A stretch of DNA of 64,000 nt, from contig JAHZHZ010000012.1 of NCBI GenBank assembly GCA_019419995.1, positions 1 to 64,000 on the forward strand. Direction: 5' to 3'. Origin of the DNA: Clostridiales bacterium (GTDB lineage Bacteria; Bacillota; Clostridia; Christensenellales; Aristaeellaceae). The notes below the pieces were generated by a model. The model did no database searches. It worked only from the letters and a program-made list of their open reading frames with translations, and was not told the DNA's origin. This document shows, in pieces, positions 37,473 through 46,739 of this stretch. The translations under genes were made by a program, and so were the position numbers. Position 1 is the first letter of the stretch. The number at the start of each line of letters is the position of its first letter.

Positions 37473-38147
37473 CTAACCTCCAATGGCCCTTTTAGCCAAG
37501 CCAATGATTTCCTCCAGGGATTCTTCCAGAGTCATGTGGGAGGTATCCACCAGCAATGCATCCTGAGCACGGGTCAGTGGAGAAGCGCTGCGATGGGTAT
37601 CATTGTAATCACGCTCTACAATTTCATCTAACACTTGATGGAAGGGAATCTGCTCGCCTTTTTGGCGCAATTCAGTGTAGCGGCGCAATGCACGTACCTC
37701 ACAGGAAGCGGTAATATAGAGCTTTAAGGTGGCATCAGGTAGTACCTTGGTGCCAATGTCTCTGCCATCCATAACCACAGAAATTCCCTGGGCCGTTTGA
37801 CGCTGCAGCTCCACCAGCCGCGTCCGCACCTCAGGAACGGCGGATACCCGGCTGGCTGCCATGGAGGCTTGGGGTGTGCGGATGGCCTCGGTCACATCCT
37901 CTCCTTCCAGCAACATGTGCTGAAGCCCGCCTTCGAACTTTACTTCAATATCTATGTCTCCAATCATTTTCGCCACTGCAGCGGGATTTTCATGAAGTTC
38001 CCGGCGCAGAAAGTAAAGACCTACTGTGCGGTACATGGCCCCGGTGTCCAGATACATGGCACCTAGGGCTTTGGCAGCTGCCCGGGCAATGGTAGATTTA
38101 CCCGCCCCGGCTGGGCCGTCAATGGCAATGGAAAAAATCTTGTTCAT
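37473..38147 (-). CDS. cmk: cytidylate kinase
   Basis: Phosphorylates CMP and dCMP, 224 residues. The P-loop is in AIDGPAGAGKSTIARAAAK, followed by YLDTGAMYRTVGLYF and the lid/monophosphate region VVMDGRDIGTKVLPDA. These are diagnostic for Cmk. Part of the leftward M20 peptidase-cmk-plsC-ispH/rpsA series; only 18 bases separate it from the peptidase gene. Confidence 0.96.
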   Translation of the reverse strand: MNKIFSIAIDGPAGAGKSTIARAAAKALGAMYLDTGAMYRTVGLYFLRRELHENPAAVAKMIGDIDIEVKFEGGLQHMLLEGEDVTEAIRTPQASMAASRVSAVPEVRTRLVELQRQTAQGISVVMDGRDIGTKVLPDATLKLYITASCEVRALRRYTELRQKGEQIPFHQVLDEIVERDYNDTHRSASPLTRAQDALLVDTSHMTLEESLEEIIGLAKRAIGG

Positions 38148-38165
38148 TCTTTTGTTCTCCCGGGA

Positions 38166-39590
38166 TCATTCAATATTTCCGCTTGCCAGTTCTGCGATAG
38201 CATGGGCAAAAATGCGTACTGCATGCATCATGCGGTCAATTTCGATATATTCATCGGCCACATGACATAGATCCGGCTGGTCGGGAAATACCATGCCAAA
38301 GGCTACGGTGTTGGGCATCATACGGGAATAGGTACCGCCGCCGATGGCCAAAGGTTTGGCATTCTCACCGGTAAGTTCATTGTACACTTTCATTAGCCCT
38401 CGTACAATTTTATGTTCCTCCGGTACGTGAAGCGGAGGATGTGCGGAAATCTTTTTTACTATGGCATCGTAAGGGGCCAGTGTATCTCTGATGTTTTTCA
38501 TGAGGGATTCCTCATTAGTGCACAGTGGAAAGCGGATATCCAGTGTGGCGCTAAAAGTCATTCCATTCCAACGAACGATACCCAAATTGCAACTCAAATT
38601 GTGAGAGAGTTCATCGGAGCACTTGATATTCAGGGAAGCGCCATCGGGTTCCAGGCCGATGGTTTGATTCATCATTTTCAAAATCGGACGCATGCCGCCG
38701 CCGGCGCCAATATCTTCCAAAGCAATCATTAATGATCCAGCGGCGTTAAGGCCCAGTTCAGGCAAACTTCCATGAGAGAGAATGCCTTCTGCAGTAATTT
38801 CCGCTCGTCCACTGTCAAGATCCTTTACGCTCAGCTTGCGGTTCACATGGCTGGCATGCTCTGAAATGCGTCTTTTTAATTCACTAATACCAATTTTTTG
38901 CGTTCCTACTACTGCTCTGGCAAAGGCGGGCACCACATTGGGCCGTTCACCTGCATAGATTTCATATACGGGAATCTCCGCAGCGTTCTCTCCGGCTCCC
39001 TCTAGGCAAATCTCTACGTTTAAGCCACCCTTTTCAATGTTGATCAAGGGAAACTGAGCATCCGGAGAGAAGCCATAATCGGGCATTTTTTCTTTAGAGG
39101 CATAATAAATCATATCGCTCATGCCCGTTTCTTCATCACAACCCAGAATCAGGCGCACTCCATCCTTGAGGGGAATGCCGACATCCCGCACGGCGCGCAT
39201 AGCGTATAGGGCACACAATGCCGGTCCTTTGTCATCGATGGTACCCCGGCCATATATTTTTCCTTCACAGATTTCACCGCCGAAAGGATCATGTTTCCAT
39301 CCTTCACCTGCGGGCACTACATCCAAATGTGCCAGCATACCCATGGTTTGTGTACCACTGCCCAGGGTCACATCTCCAGCGTAGTAGTCGATGTTTCTGG
39401 TTTCAAAACCGTATTTTTTCGCAGTATCCAGCGCCAGATCCAACATTCGGGCGTTTTCCTCCCCGTAGGGCTTGCCTTCCAGGGGTTCACCTTTCAGAGA
39501 AGGAACGGCTACCCAGGCCTGAATATCCGCGATCAATTCCTCCTTAAGTTCCATCACACGGGCATCTAGCTTATTGTAATCAATGAACAT
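38166..39590 (-). CDS. M20 family dipeptidase (PepV/Sapep-type)
   Basis: Cytoplasmic metallopeptidase of 474 residues cleaving dipeptides. The metal-binding region reads GMLAHLDVVPAGEGWKHDPFGG then YGRGTIDDKGP; the catalytic Glu pair is in LGCDEETGMSD. The lid domain lies between about 190 and 380. Length and motifs fit PepV/Sapep, which need manganese or zinc. GGAGG precedes the ATG. A TTGACA element with weak -10 lies upstream (about 39630-39655). First gene of the leftward cmk/rpsA block. Confidence 0.9.
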   Translation of the reverse strand: MFIDYNKLDARVMELKEELIADIQAWVAVPSLKGEPLEGKPYGEENARMLDLALDTAKKYGFETRNIDYYAGDVTLGSGTQTMGMLAHLDVVPAGEGWKHDPFGGEICEGKIYGRGTIDDKGPALCALYAMRAVRDVGIPLKDGVRLILGCDEETGMSDMIYYASKEKMPDYGFSPDAQFPLINIEKGGLNVEICLEGAGENAAEIPVYEIYAGERPNVVPAFARAVVGTQKIGISELKRRISEHASHVNRKLSVKDLDSGRAEITAEGILSHGSLPELGLNAAGSLMIALEDIGAGGGMRPILKMMNQTIGLEPDGASLNIKCSDELSHNLSCNLGIVRWNGMTFSATLDIRFPLCTNEESLMKNIRDTLAPYDAIVKKISAHPPLHVPEEHKIVRGLMKVYNELTGENAKPLAIGGGTYSRMMPNTVAFGMVFPDQPDLCHVADEYIEIDRMMHAVRIFAHAIAELASGNIE

Positions 39591-39675
39591 GCAATGACCT
39601 CCGTTTAAGGCTTTTGATAATTCTATTGTCCCATCTTTTTACAGGTTTGTCAATCAGGAAATGAAAGGCGTGTAC

Positions 39676-39712
39676 AAATGCCCCGGAAGAGCGAACTTCT
39701 TCCGGGGCATTT
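39676..39712 (-). terminator. uvrC operon terminator
   Basis: A perfect 15-base-pair stem (39676-39690 with 39698-39712), 7-base loop, just after the uvrC stop on the minus strand. The stem is flanked by AAA/TTT pairs. Confidence 0.9.
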
Positions 39713-39745
39713 AATTTGTCGTCAAAAGATAAATCAGTAAAAAAC

Positions 39746-41626
39746 TCAGGAGGGAGATTTGTTTTCTTCATCTCCACAGTGAAGCATGGAATATACATTT
39801 TCCGCCACAGGACGGGTCATACCCGGAACACGGGCAATTTCATCCACACTGGCGTTTTTTAAAGCTTCCACTGTAGAAAAGTGTTTCAGCAGTGCTTTCT
39901 TGCGCTGCTGACCTACTCCGGCCACACCATCCAACCTGGAGGAGACCGATGCCTTGCTGCGTAATTTTCGATGATGAGTGATGGCAAATCGATGAGCTTC
40001 ATCTCTCAAGCGCTGAATCAGATGCAAGGCGTTGGAGTGACGGTCCAGATAGATACTCTCATCGCTTTCGGGCAACACAATTTCATCTACCCTCTCTGCC
40101 AGGCCAAACATGGGAATGTCTAATCCCAGTTGGTGCATGGCATCCTGAGCAAAGGAAAGTTGTCCTCGACCTCCATCAATGAGGATCAGATCCGGCAGAT
40201 CGGAAAATTTGCCACTCAGTACGTCTTCCCCTGCCACCCGGCGTTCGTGTCGTTCTTGAAGCCCGTGGGACAGGCGGCGAGTGATGACCTCGTGCATCGA
40301 GGCAAAGTCATTCGCCCCCTGCACGGTTTTGATGCGGTAGATGCGGTATTGATCCCGACGAATCTGGCCGTCGATCATAACCACCTGACTGGCCACGGAA
40401 AGTACCCCCTGGGTATTGGATATGTCGAAACCTTCAATGCGTCTGGGATAGTGTTCTATACCAAGTATTTGCATCAATTCTTCACAGGCACCCACAGTTC
40501 GCTCCCGGCTGGATGCATTTTTCTTAACCAGTTTTTCTGCCAGGTCACGGGCATTTTTCATAGCCATGCGCACCAGGCGAAGCTTTTCGCCTCGCATGGG
40601 TGCAAAGATGTAGCATCTGCGCCCAATCAATTCCGAAAGAAGTTCTTCCACCACTGGCTTTTCTGGCAGATCACCGGACAGAACCAGTTCTGTGGGCGGT
40701 GGATTGTCCTGACTGTAGTATTGGAGAATAAACTGAGTCAGTATCTCGCCTGGGCTCTCGTCCCCCGCGCCTTCCAGTGTGAAATTTTCCGAACCCAGCA
40801 ACCGGCCAGATCGGATGTAGAGCATTTCTACAATGGCGTCTGCCTCATGGTGCAGTACGGCGATTACATCTCGATCATCCTGATGGGTGGAGATGGCCTT
40901 TTGTTTTTGCATGATACTCTCCACAGCGCGGATGCGATCACGGCACAGAGCAGCCCGCTCATAGTTCATCTGAGCGGCGGCCTGCTTCATCTGGACATTT
41001 AATTCATCCACTACCGGAGAATACTTGCCTGATAGAAAATCAATTACACCCTGAACAGTTTTTGCATATTCCTCCCGGGTTACCAGTCCTGCACAGGGTG
41101 CACCACACTGACCTATCTGGTGGTACATGCAGGGGCGTCGGGGTTTATCCGGGCGAATGGTCCAGTTGCAGCTGCGAATGGGAAACACACTGCGCACTAC
41201 GTCCAGCACTTCCCGCACTACCGTAGCCCCCTGATAGGGACCGAAGTAACGGGCACCATCCTTGACTTGCTTGCGCACCAGTTCTGGCCGGGGAAATTCC
41301 TCCCGGGGATCGATGCGGATGTAGGGGTAGTGCTTGTCGTCCTTGAGCAGAATATTATAGCGAGGCCGATGTTCTTTGATGAGATTGCATTCCAAAGCGA
41401 AGGCTTCCATCTCTCCGTCTACCAATAGAATATCGAAGTCATCGATTTTTTCCACCATGGCCCGCACTTTGGGCGTATGATTGCGAGATGCGTGAAAGTA
41501 TTGAGAGACGCGGTTTTTCAGATTTTTTGCCTTGCCTACGTAGATGATCCGCCCTTGGCTCTTCATCAGATAACAGCCGGGAGAATCCGGAAGACAATGA
41601 ATTTTCCATTCCAGCTGTGCATTCAT
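39746..41626 (-). CDS. uvrC: excinuclease ABC subunit UvrC
   Basis: Nucleotide excision repair nuclease, 626 residues. Domains in order: GIY-YIG 3'-incision nuclease (GCYLMKSQGRIIYVGKAKNL, about 14-95); the cysteine-rich region; a UVR helical hairpin binding UvrB (MKQAAAQMNYERAALCRDRI, about 210); the RNase H-like 5'-incision domain (EGFDISNTQG, LILIDGGRGQL); and C-terminal helix-hairpin-helix repeats (LDGVAGVGQQRKKALL). It starts 4 bases after the ABC permease and likely shares the upstream operon. uvrA and uvrB are not in the window. Confidence 0.97.
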   Translation of the reverse strand: MNAQLEWKIHCLPDSPGCYLMKSQGRIIYVGKAKNLKNRVSQYFHASRNHTPKVRAMVEKIDDFDILLVDGEMEAFALECNLIKEHRPRYNILLKDDKHYPYIRIDPREEFPRPELVRKQVKDGARYFGPYQGATVVREVLDVVRSVFPIRSCNWTIRPDKPRRPCMYHQIGQCGAPCAGLVTREEYAKTVQGVIDFLSGKYSPVVDELNVQMKQAAAQMNYERAALCRDRIRAVESIMQKQKAISTHQDDRDVIAVLHHEADAIVEMLYIRSGRLLGSENFTLEGAGDESPGEILTQFILQYYSQDNPPPTELVLSGDLPEKPVVEELLSELIGRRCYIFAPMRGEKLRLVRMAMKNARDLAEKLVKKNASSRERTVGACEELMQILGIEHYPRRIEGFDISNTQGVLSVASQVVMIDGQIRRDQYRIYRIKTVQGANDFASMHEVITRRLSHGLQERHERRVAGEDVLSGKFSDLPDLILIDGGRGQLSFAQDAMHQLGLDIPMFGLAERVDEIVLPESDESIYLDRHSNALHLIQRLRDEAHRFAITHHRKLRSKASVSSRLDGVAGVGQQRKKALLKHFSTVEALKNASVDEIARVPGMTRPVAENVYSMLHCGDEENKSPS

Positions 41627-41630
41627 ACTT

Positions 41631-42404
41631 TTACAGACACACCTTCTTCTTTAACAACAGTGCGCTCAGGCTGGTGAAGATCACCGTCAAAACGAAATTT
41701 AGTATTGTGCTCGGCAGCCCGGCAAGTATTGCCTGTTCATAAGTCTGGTACAATTTGCCCGCTGGCGGAGTAACCATGTTGTTTAGAAAAGTTAATGCCA
41801 ACAGTAGAACAACAAAGATTACAAAATTCAAAAAGCCTTGAAGCTTTTTCTGGAAAAGTAGTGTGGCACCCAATGTGACGGAGAGATAACCGATAGATAC
41901 TACCACAAGTAGAGAAATTAGAGTTTCCACCACAAAATATGCCAGCGTGATGATCAGCTGTTCCAGTGTAACGCCTATTTGAATCAGGCCAAATCTGAAA
42001 AAATCGACAGAAGCTTGCAAATTATAAACTCCGCCTACATCTGCCACTATGTTGTACACGCCAAACAACGCCGCGGCGCTGAATATAAAGAGCACTACCG
42101 CAAAAAACAGGGTAAAGAGCAATTTGGAAAACAGAATGCTCATGGTGGAGCGGGGTACCATCATAAGTAGATAGCCGCTGCGGTTTTTCAGTTCCGAGCT
42201 ATAGGCCTTGATGCCCCGAATCAACACATATATATAGGCCGCAAGAGCGTAAAAGGGCAAAAGCACCATGGGTATTATCATCATTTCCTCGGAACCTATA
42301 ACCTTACCCAAGGGCGCCATTAGAAACATGCCTAAGCAAATTAGAAACATCACAATCAGGCCCGTGCGGTTTTTGCGGAATTCATATTTAATAAGTTTGA
42401 ACAT
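41631..42404 (-). CDS. ABC transporter permease (ABC-2 type)
   Basis: A 257-residue integral membrane protein with about six hydrophobic helices, beginning MFKLIKYEFRKNRTGLIVMF, the usual start of ABC-2 permease proteins. It pairs with the ATPase directly upstream (2-base gap). ABC-2 exporters move drugs, lipids or antimicrobial peptides, but nothing here defines the cargo. C-terminus LLLKKKVCL. Confidence 0.82.
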   Translation of the reverse strand: MFKLIKYEFRKNRTGLIVMFLICLGMFLMAPLGKVIGSEEMMIIPMVLLPFYALAAYIYVLIRGIKAYSSELKNRSGYLLMMVPRSTMSILFSKLLFTLFFAVVLFIFSAAALFGVYNIVADVGGVYNLQASVDFFRFGLIQIGVTLEQLIITLAYFVVETLISLLVVVSIGYLSVTLGATLLFQKKLQGFLNFVIFVVLLLALTFLNNMVTPPAGKLYQTYEQAILAGLPSTILNFVLTVIFTSLSALLLKKKVCL

Positions 42405-42406
42405 GA

Positions 42407-43117
42407 TCAGAGGCCCTCCTTTTCGGTGACGGAGTGGGCATATATTTCTCGGTATTGATCTTCAAGAGAACCCATTTTATGCAGTTCTTCCATGCTCCCT
42501 TCGCGCACCAACTTGCCTTTTTTCAAAAATATTGCTTGGTTGGCCAGATATTCGGCCTGTTCCACCAGATGAGTGGAAATCAACAGGATACGATCCTGGT
42601 TTCGCTGGGCAGCAATTTCTTCCAATACCCAGTCACGGGTGAGCATGTCCACACCATTAATGGGCTCATCAAACATCATCAAGTCAGCATTACGGCTCAG
42701 AGCCAGGGAAAGGCGCAGCTTTGCGCTCATTCCAGAGGAAAGACCGCGAATAGAATCGTCCATGGATAGATCCGAGCGCTCAATTCTATCCTCAAAGGCG
42801 GAAAAATCAAAGTCTTTAAAGAAATCCCGATAATATTTTCCCACATCTTTCACGCGCATATAGCTATAAAAGTAATTTTCTGTGGGCATATAGGCCACTC
42901 GAGTTTTGTCTCGGGTACAAAGTTCTTCCCCATTTAAGAGGATTTTTCCAGAACTTGGGCTCACTAGACCGGCGATTATCTTCATCAGTGTTGTCTTTCC
43001 ACTACCGTTGGGACCCAGCAACAAGCACACACTTCCCGGCTGCAGTTCAAAGCTTACTTTTCTCAGAGCACCTTTTTTGCGGTAATACCGGGAAAGATTT
43101 TTAACTTCCAAATGCAT
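42407..43117 (-). CDS. ABC transporter ATP-binding protein
   Basis: ATPase of 236 residues. Walker A is LLGPNGSGKTTLMKIIAG, the ABC signature is in RGLSSGMSAKLRLSLAL (variant: LSSGM in place of LSGGQ), Walker B is LMMFDEPINGVDM, and the switch His is in ISTHLVEQAEYL. The ATG at 43117 follows GGAGGAG. Forms a two-gene exporter with the following permease. It sits between cell-wall synthesis genes and uvrC. Confidence 0.9.
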   Translation of the reverse strand: MHLEVKNLSRYYRKKGALRKVSFELQPGSVCLLLGPNGSGKTTLMKIIAGLVSPSSGKILLNGEELCTRDKTRVAYMPTENYFYSYMRVKDVGKYYRDFFKDFDFSAFEDRIERSDLSMDDSIRGLSSGMSAKLRLSLALSRNADLMMFDEPINGVDMLTRDWVLEEIAAQRNQDRILLISTHLVEQAEYLANQAIFLKKGKLVREGSMEELHKMGSLEDQYREIYAHSVTEKEGL

Positions 43118-43137
43118 TTTTACTCCTCCGCTCAAGT

Positions 43138-44544
43138 TTAATTCACAGTTTCGATGGCCAGCTTCAGGGCTTTGGATGCCAACTGTGAGGCCATCTGGCT
43201 GCCGGCTCCACCTTCCTCGATCACCACGGAAATGGCATAGGGATGGCTTTCGTCATATACAAAACCTGTGTACCAGGCGTTGGTAGCCAGGGATTTATCA
43301 TCGCTGAATTCGGCAGAGCCAGTCTTGCCGCAGACGGTATAACCTGAAATGGCTGCCCGGCTGGCTGTGCCGGATTGAACCGCTTCATACATATATTTAG
43401 CAATGGTCTGGGCTGTGCTCTGACTCATCACCTGACGGTAAGCCTGAGAACTTCCGTAGCGGGTAACCTGCCCTAAAGAAGTGGTAATTTCTTTCACTAG
43501 ATAGGGCTGCATCATCACTCCTCCATTGGCTACCGCTCCAGAGATCATGGCCATATGCAAGGGGGTTACTAGCACTTCTCCCTGTCCTATACCAGCCCAA
43601 ACCAGGCTGTTCATGTTCCGAGCAGATTCTGGAAAAGAGGAATTGTAGACAGCAAAATCGCCGAATTTAAAATTTTCATTGAAACCAAAAGCTTCGGCAG
43701 TCTGACGCAACCGATCCATGCCCAATTGATAGGCAAGTTTTCCAAAGGTAACATTGCAGCTTTTGGCAAAGGCTTCCTTTAGGTTGATATTTCCGTGAGC
43801 TGTGCGTCCACTCATACATACGATGCTGCCACCCTCGTACTCCCAGGTGCCGGAACAGGTAAAAGCTTGATTGATCACATTTGGATCGTACTCCAGCGCA
43901 CTGGCCAGAGTGACAATTTTAAATACGGAACCGGGAGTATACAGACCCTGGAGACAGCGGTTCAAATAGGCAGTGTCTACTACGCCCTCTTCGGTGTTAT
44001 CCAGGCTGTAGGGGTCATAGTTAGGCATGGAAAGCATAGCCAGGATTTCTCCGGTTCGATAATTCAAAATGCACACGGCACCCCGGTAATTGTCGGGAAA
44101 GATCTGGGCCAGCCTCGTTTGCAGGGCAGCGTCCACGGTAATCTGAATGCTGGAACCCACGTGGCGGGCGTCACTGAATACCTCGCCCAGCCGATCTGTA
44201 AAGGAAGTGGATAAATCCAGCAAAGTTGAGGAAAAGAAATTCTCCACTCCTGCCCCGGACATGCCCTTGGTATCGCCTACCGTCTGGGACAGAGCACGTC
44301 GGGCAGTCTCGTCTGCAAGGTAGGTTCGCTGGCCGTTGTCATCGGTAGTTGCCAGCGTTACGCCATCCCGATCGGTGATATCTCCTCGCTGGGATGAGGT
44401 GCGGGCCAGACGGGGGTTGTAAGCGTTGGAAGCCCAAGTGTCCCCCTGGGAATACACCGTGGCACCAAACCACACCCCCGATCCGATGAATAGCACCAGT
44501 ATCAAAAGACCGATGATGCGCATGTTGCGCCTGAGTTCCTTCAT
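43138..44544 (-). CDS. penicillin-binding protein, PbpA-type transpeptidase
   Basis: Peptidoglycan transpeptidase of 468 residues. One N-terminal transmembrane helix is followed by a short N-terminal domain and the transpeptidase domain. Active-site motifs are SVFK (SxxK) in TPGSVFKIV, SCN in AKSCNVTFG and KTG in VCGKTGSAE. The small N-terminal region and size match PbpA-type proteins that partner FtsW/RodA polymerases. It overlaps no neighbour but lies 3 bases after the FtsW-like gene, consistent with a SEDS-PBP pair working together in wall elongation or spore cortex/division. Confidence 0.93.
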   Translation of the reverse strand: MKELRRNMRIIGLLILVLFIGSGVWFGATVYSQGDTWASNAYNPRLARTSSQRGDITDRDGVTLATTDDNGQRTYLADETARRALSQTVGDTKGMSGAGVENFFSSTLLDLSTSFTDRLGEVFSDARHVGSSIQITVDAALQTRLAQIFPDNYRGAVCILNYRTGEILAMLSMPNYDPYSLDNTEEGVVDTAYLNRCLQGLYTPGSVFKIVTLASALEYDPNVINQAFTCSGTWEYEGGSIVCMSGRTAHGNINLKEAFAKSCNVTFGKLAYQLGMDRLRQTAEAFGFNENFKFGDFAVYNSSFPESARNMNSLVWAGIGQGEVLVTPLHMAMISGAVANGGVMMQPYLVKEITTSLGQVTRYGSSQAYRQVMSQSTAQTIAKYMYEAVQSGTASRAAISGYTVCGKTGSAEFSDDKSLATNAWYTGFVYDESHPYAISVVIEEGGAGSQMASQLASKALKLAIETVN

Positions 44545-44547
44545 CGC

Positions 44548-45840
44548 TTACACCTCCTCCCGCAATGCAATCTTTTCAATATCTCTGGCTTCATCTTCAG
44601 CATTCATGGAGGAAATGCCCAGCAGTATTCCAATGGAGAAGAAAGTGCTCACCAGTGATGATCCACCGTAACTTACCAGCGGCAGTGTTACGCCCGTCAG
44701 CGGCAATAGCTTGGTATTTCCGCCAATGATTAAAAGTGCCTGCAGGCCCAAGATACTTACCAAACCAAAAGCTACCAGTGAATGGAAGCTGGTGCGGGCA
44801 TTCATGGCAATGATCAGACCTCGCATGATGATCAGAACATAGATAGCCATCAGACCTAGGGAAAAGATCAGCCCGAATTCCTCTGCTATGGAAGTAAAGA
44901 TAAAATCCGAATCGTACAGGGGCACATTGGTGGGCATACCTAATCCAAGTCCCATGCCGAATAGCCCGCCAGATCCGATGGCGATCAGCGATCTTACTAC
45001 CTGATAACCGCTGGCCAGCGGGTCGCTCCAGGGATTCTGCCAGATGGCCACACGGTCCTGAACATAGGGCATGGTCTGATAGGCAATTACCGCTGCGCCC
45101 GCGCCCATGCCCAATCCCGCCAGGCACAGAAGGGCGTTGGAACTGGCTACGTAGTACATCAGCACCGTGGTCAGAAAGTATAACAACAGTGCGCCCAGGT
45201 CCCGTTGAGTAAGCAGCACGCCACAGCACGCCGCAGCAAAACAGATGGGGATCAAACACCGGGTGAAGCGGGGACGATTGGAAAAGCCTGCTGCCAGAAT
45301 TACGATCAACACCGGTTTCATAAATTCGCTGGGCTGGCCAGACAAGGATCCAATGTGCACCCAGTTGCGCGCTCCATTATCCCATTTTCCCAGTCCTGGA
45401 ACCCAGGGAGTCAGCAATGCGATCAGACACAATCCCATCAACAGAGGAATGGCTTTTTTCCATCCGGAAAAACCCCGGATCAGCGCCGCACCCACAAACA
45501 TTGCTACAATGCCAACCAGAGCATAGATGCCCTGGGTGCGGGGCGTACTTTCCAGCCGACAGATGTCTGACTGGATGATTAATCCAATGGAACATAGGAG
45601 TAGAGCGAGAATTAAAATTGCCCGGTCTACGGGCCAGATCTTTCCCATCAGGTTGGTTACCAGCAAGGTACAAAAGGGAATGGCGACGGTAAAAACCAGT
45701 CTCTGCCAGCTCTCCGCTCCCGGTTGCAGGGCCACCAGCAGCATCGACAGTAGTTGTAGAGTCAATACAGCTGTAAGCAGTAGGCGTGTATTGGAGCGCA
45801 TCAGCGCCCGGCGCATTCTATCAATTTTTCCTCCGCGCAT
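44548..45840 (-). CDS. SEDS family peptidoglycan polymerase (FtsW/RodA/SpoVE)
   Basis: Lipid II-polymerising membrane protein of 430 residues with about ten to twelve transmembrane helices. SEDS landmarks include GAGAAVIAYQ and SLPGLVSYGGSS-like sequence (VTLPLVSYGGSSLVST) near the end, and NWVHIGSLSGQPSEFMK in the large extracytoplasmic loop. The ATG at 45840 follows AGGAGG. Directly followed by its likely transpeptidase partner. Members FtsW, RodA and SpoVE are similar; the pairing with an FHA protein and PbpA resembles the elongation/division cluster of Actinobacteria. Confidence 0.93.
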   Translation of the reverse strand: MRGGKIDRMRRALMRSNTRLLLTAVLTLQLLSMLLVALQPGAESWQRLVFTVAIPFCTLLVTNLMGKIWPVDRAILILALLLCSIGLIIQSDICRLESTPRTQGIYALVGIVAMFVGAALIRGFSGWKKAIPLLMGLCLIALLTPWVPGLGKWDNGARNWVHIGSLSGQPSEFMKPVLIVILAAGFSNRPRFTRCLIPICFAAACCGVLLTQRDLGALLLYFLTTVLMYYVASSNALLCLAGLGMGAGAAVIAYQTMPYVQDRVAIWQNPWSDPLASGYQVVRSLIAIGSGGLFGMGLGLGMPTNVPLYDSDFIFTSIAEEFGLIFSLGLMAIYVLIIMRGLIIAMNARTSFHSLVAFGLVSILGLQALLIIGGNTKLLPLTGVTLPLVSYGGSSLVSTFFSIGILLGISSMNAEDEARDIEKIALREEV

Positions 45841-45875
45841 ACCTTCCTCCTTTCTGCATCCATGGCGAAATGCCA

Positions 45876-46709
45876 TCAATGGGGGTAGCGGTTTTCGATA
45901 AAGGCTCGGATCATGTCATTGGTCAGGCTTACATCGTCAGCAGGAATGTCCATTTCCTCTCTCCTGTACCAGCCTGCCAGGGAAAGCTCGTTGCGGTCCA
46001 GGGTAATTTCAGGAGAGCCATCCAGATCTGCAAAATACCCAAGCAGCAAATCTGCTTCAATACCCCAGGGTTGGGTGGCCCAATAACGGATATTTTTTAC
46101 CTTTACACCGGTTTCTTCAAAGACCTCCCGGGCTACCGTTTCCTCCGCCGTTTCGCCAATTTCCGTAAATCCTGCAATCAAGGCATAATTTTTATAGGAA
46201 CGTCCGGAATACCGGGTCAGCAGAAGCCGATCACCGTCGGTGACGGCAACGATGATGGCCGGACAGATCTTTGGAAAGATCATGTTGCCGCAGTTGGGAC
46301 ATTTGAGCATGCGGAGCTTTTCATCGTGTACGGTAGGCTGTCCACATCTGCCACAGTAATGGTTGTCTCGATACCACATGTACAAATGCCAGGCGGTCAT
46401 TTCTGCATAGACTGTATGTTTAGGGGCCAATTTTCGATGAGTGCGCACGCTGTCAAAGGCAAAGCCCTCGGGCAAAGTAGCGCCTTCCTTCAACACACCA
46501 AGAAAATAGTTTTCACTGTCTACACAAAATAGGTAGGTGCATTGGCTTAGAATATCTACCATAATTTCCCAGTCTGGAAGTATTATCTTCCCATTCAGCA
46601 GGGATACAAGTGCACAGTCCCCTTGAAAGATGCAGATTTTCGCGCCGGGCCCTACAGGTCGTGGATGATATTGATTATCCAAGTGCCGGGGAGCTATTTC
46701 CTGAAGCAT
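45876..46709 (-). CDS. NADH pyrophosphatase NudC-like Nudix hydrolase
   Basis: A 277-residue protein with an N-terminal domain, a zinc ribbon (YCGRCGQPT then LKCPNCGN) and a Nudix domain with the box AGFTEIGETAEETVAREVFEETG (G-x5-E-x7-REUXEE). The downstream QPW motif (WATQPWGIEADLL) is the NudC signature. It would hydrolyse NADH or remove NAD caps from RNA. The ATG at 46709 has AAAGGG at good spacing; ATG at 46715 is an alternative. It sits between the FHA and FtsW genes, an unusual place for nudC. Confidence 0.9.
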   Translation of the reverse strand: MLQEIAPRHLDNQYHPRPVGPGAKICIFQGDCALVSLLNGKIILPDWEIMVDILSQCTYLFCVDSENYFLGVLKEGATLPEGFAFDSVRTHRKLAPKHTVYAEMTAWHLYMWYRDNHYCGRCGQPTVHDEKLRMLKCPNCGNMIFPKICPAIIVAVTDGDRLLLTRYSGRSYKNYALIAGFTEIGETAEETVAREVFEETGVKVKNIRYWATQPWGIEADLLLGYFADLDGSPEITLDRNELSLAGWYRREEMDIPADDVSLTNDMIRAFIENRYPH

Positions 46710-46739
46710 GCCCATCGCCCTTTCATTTTTCAATAATTA

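Noticed and set aside
40130..41002. 290-codon open frame on the plus strand
   Set aside because: Antisense to uvrC, no supporting features.
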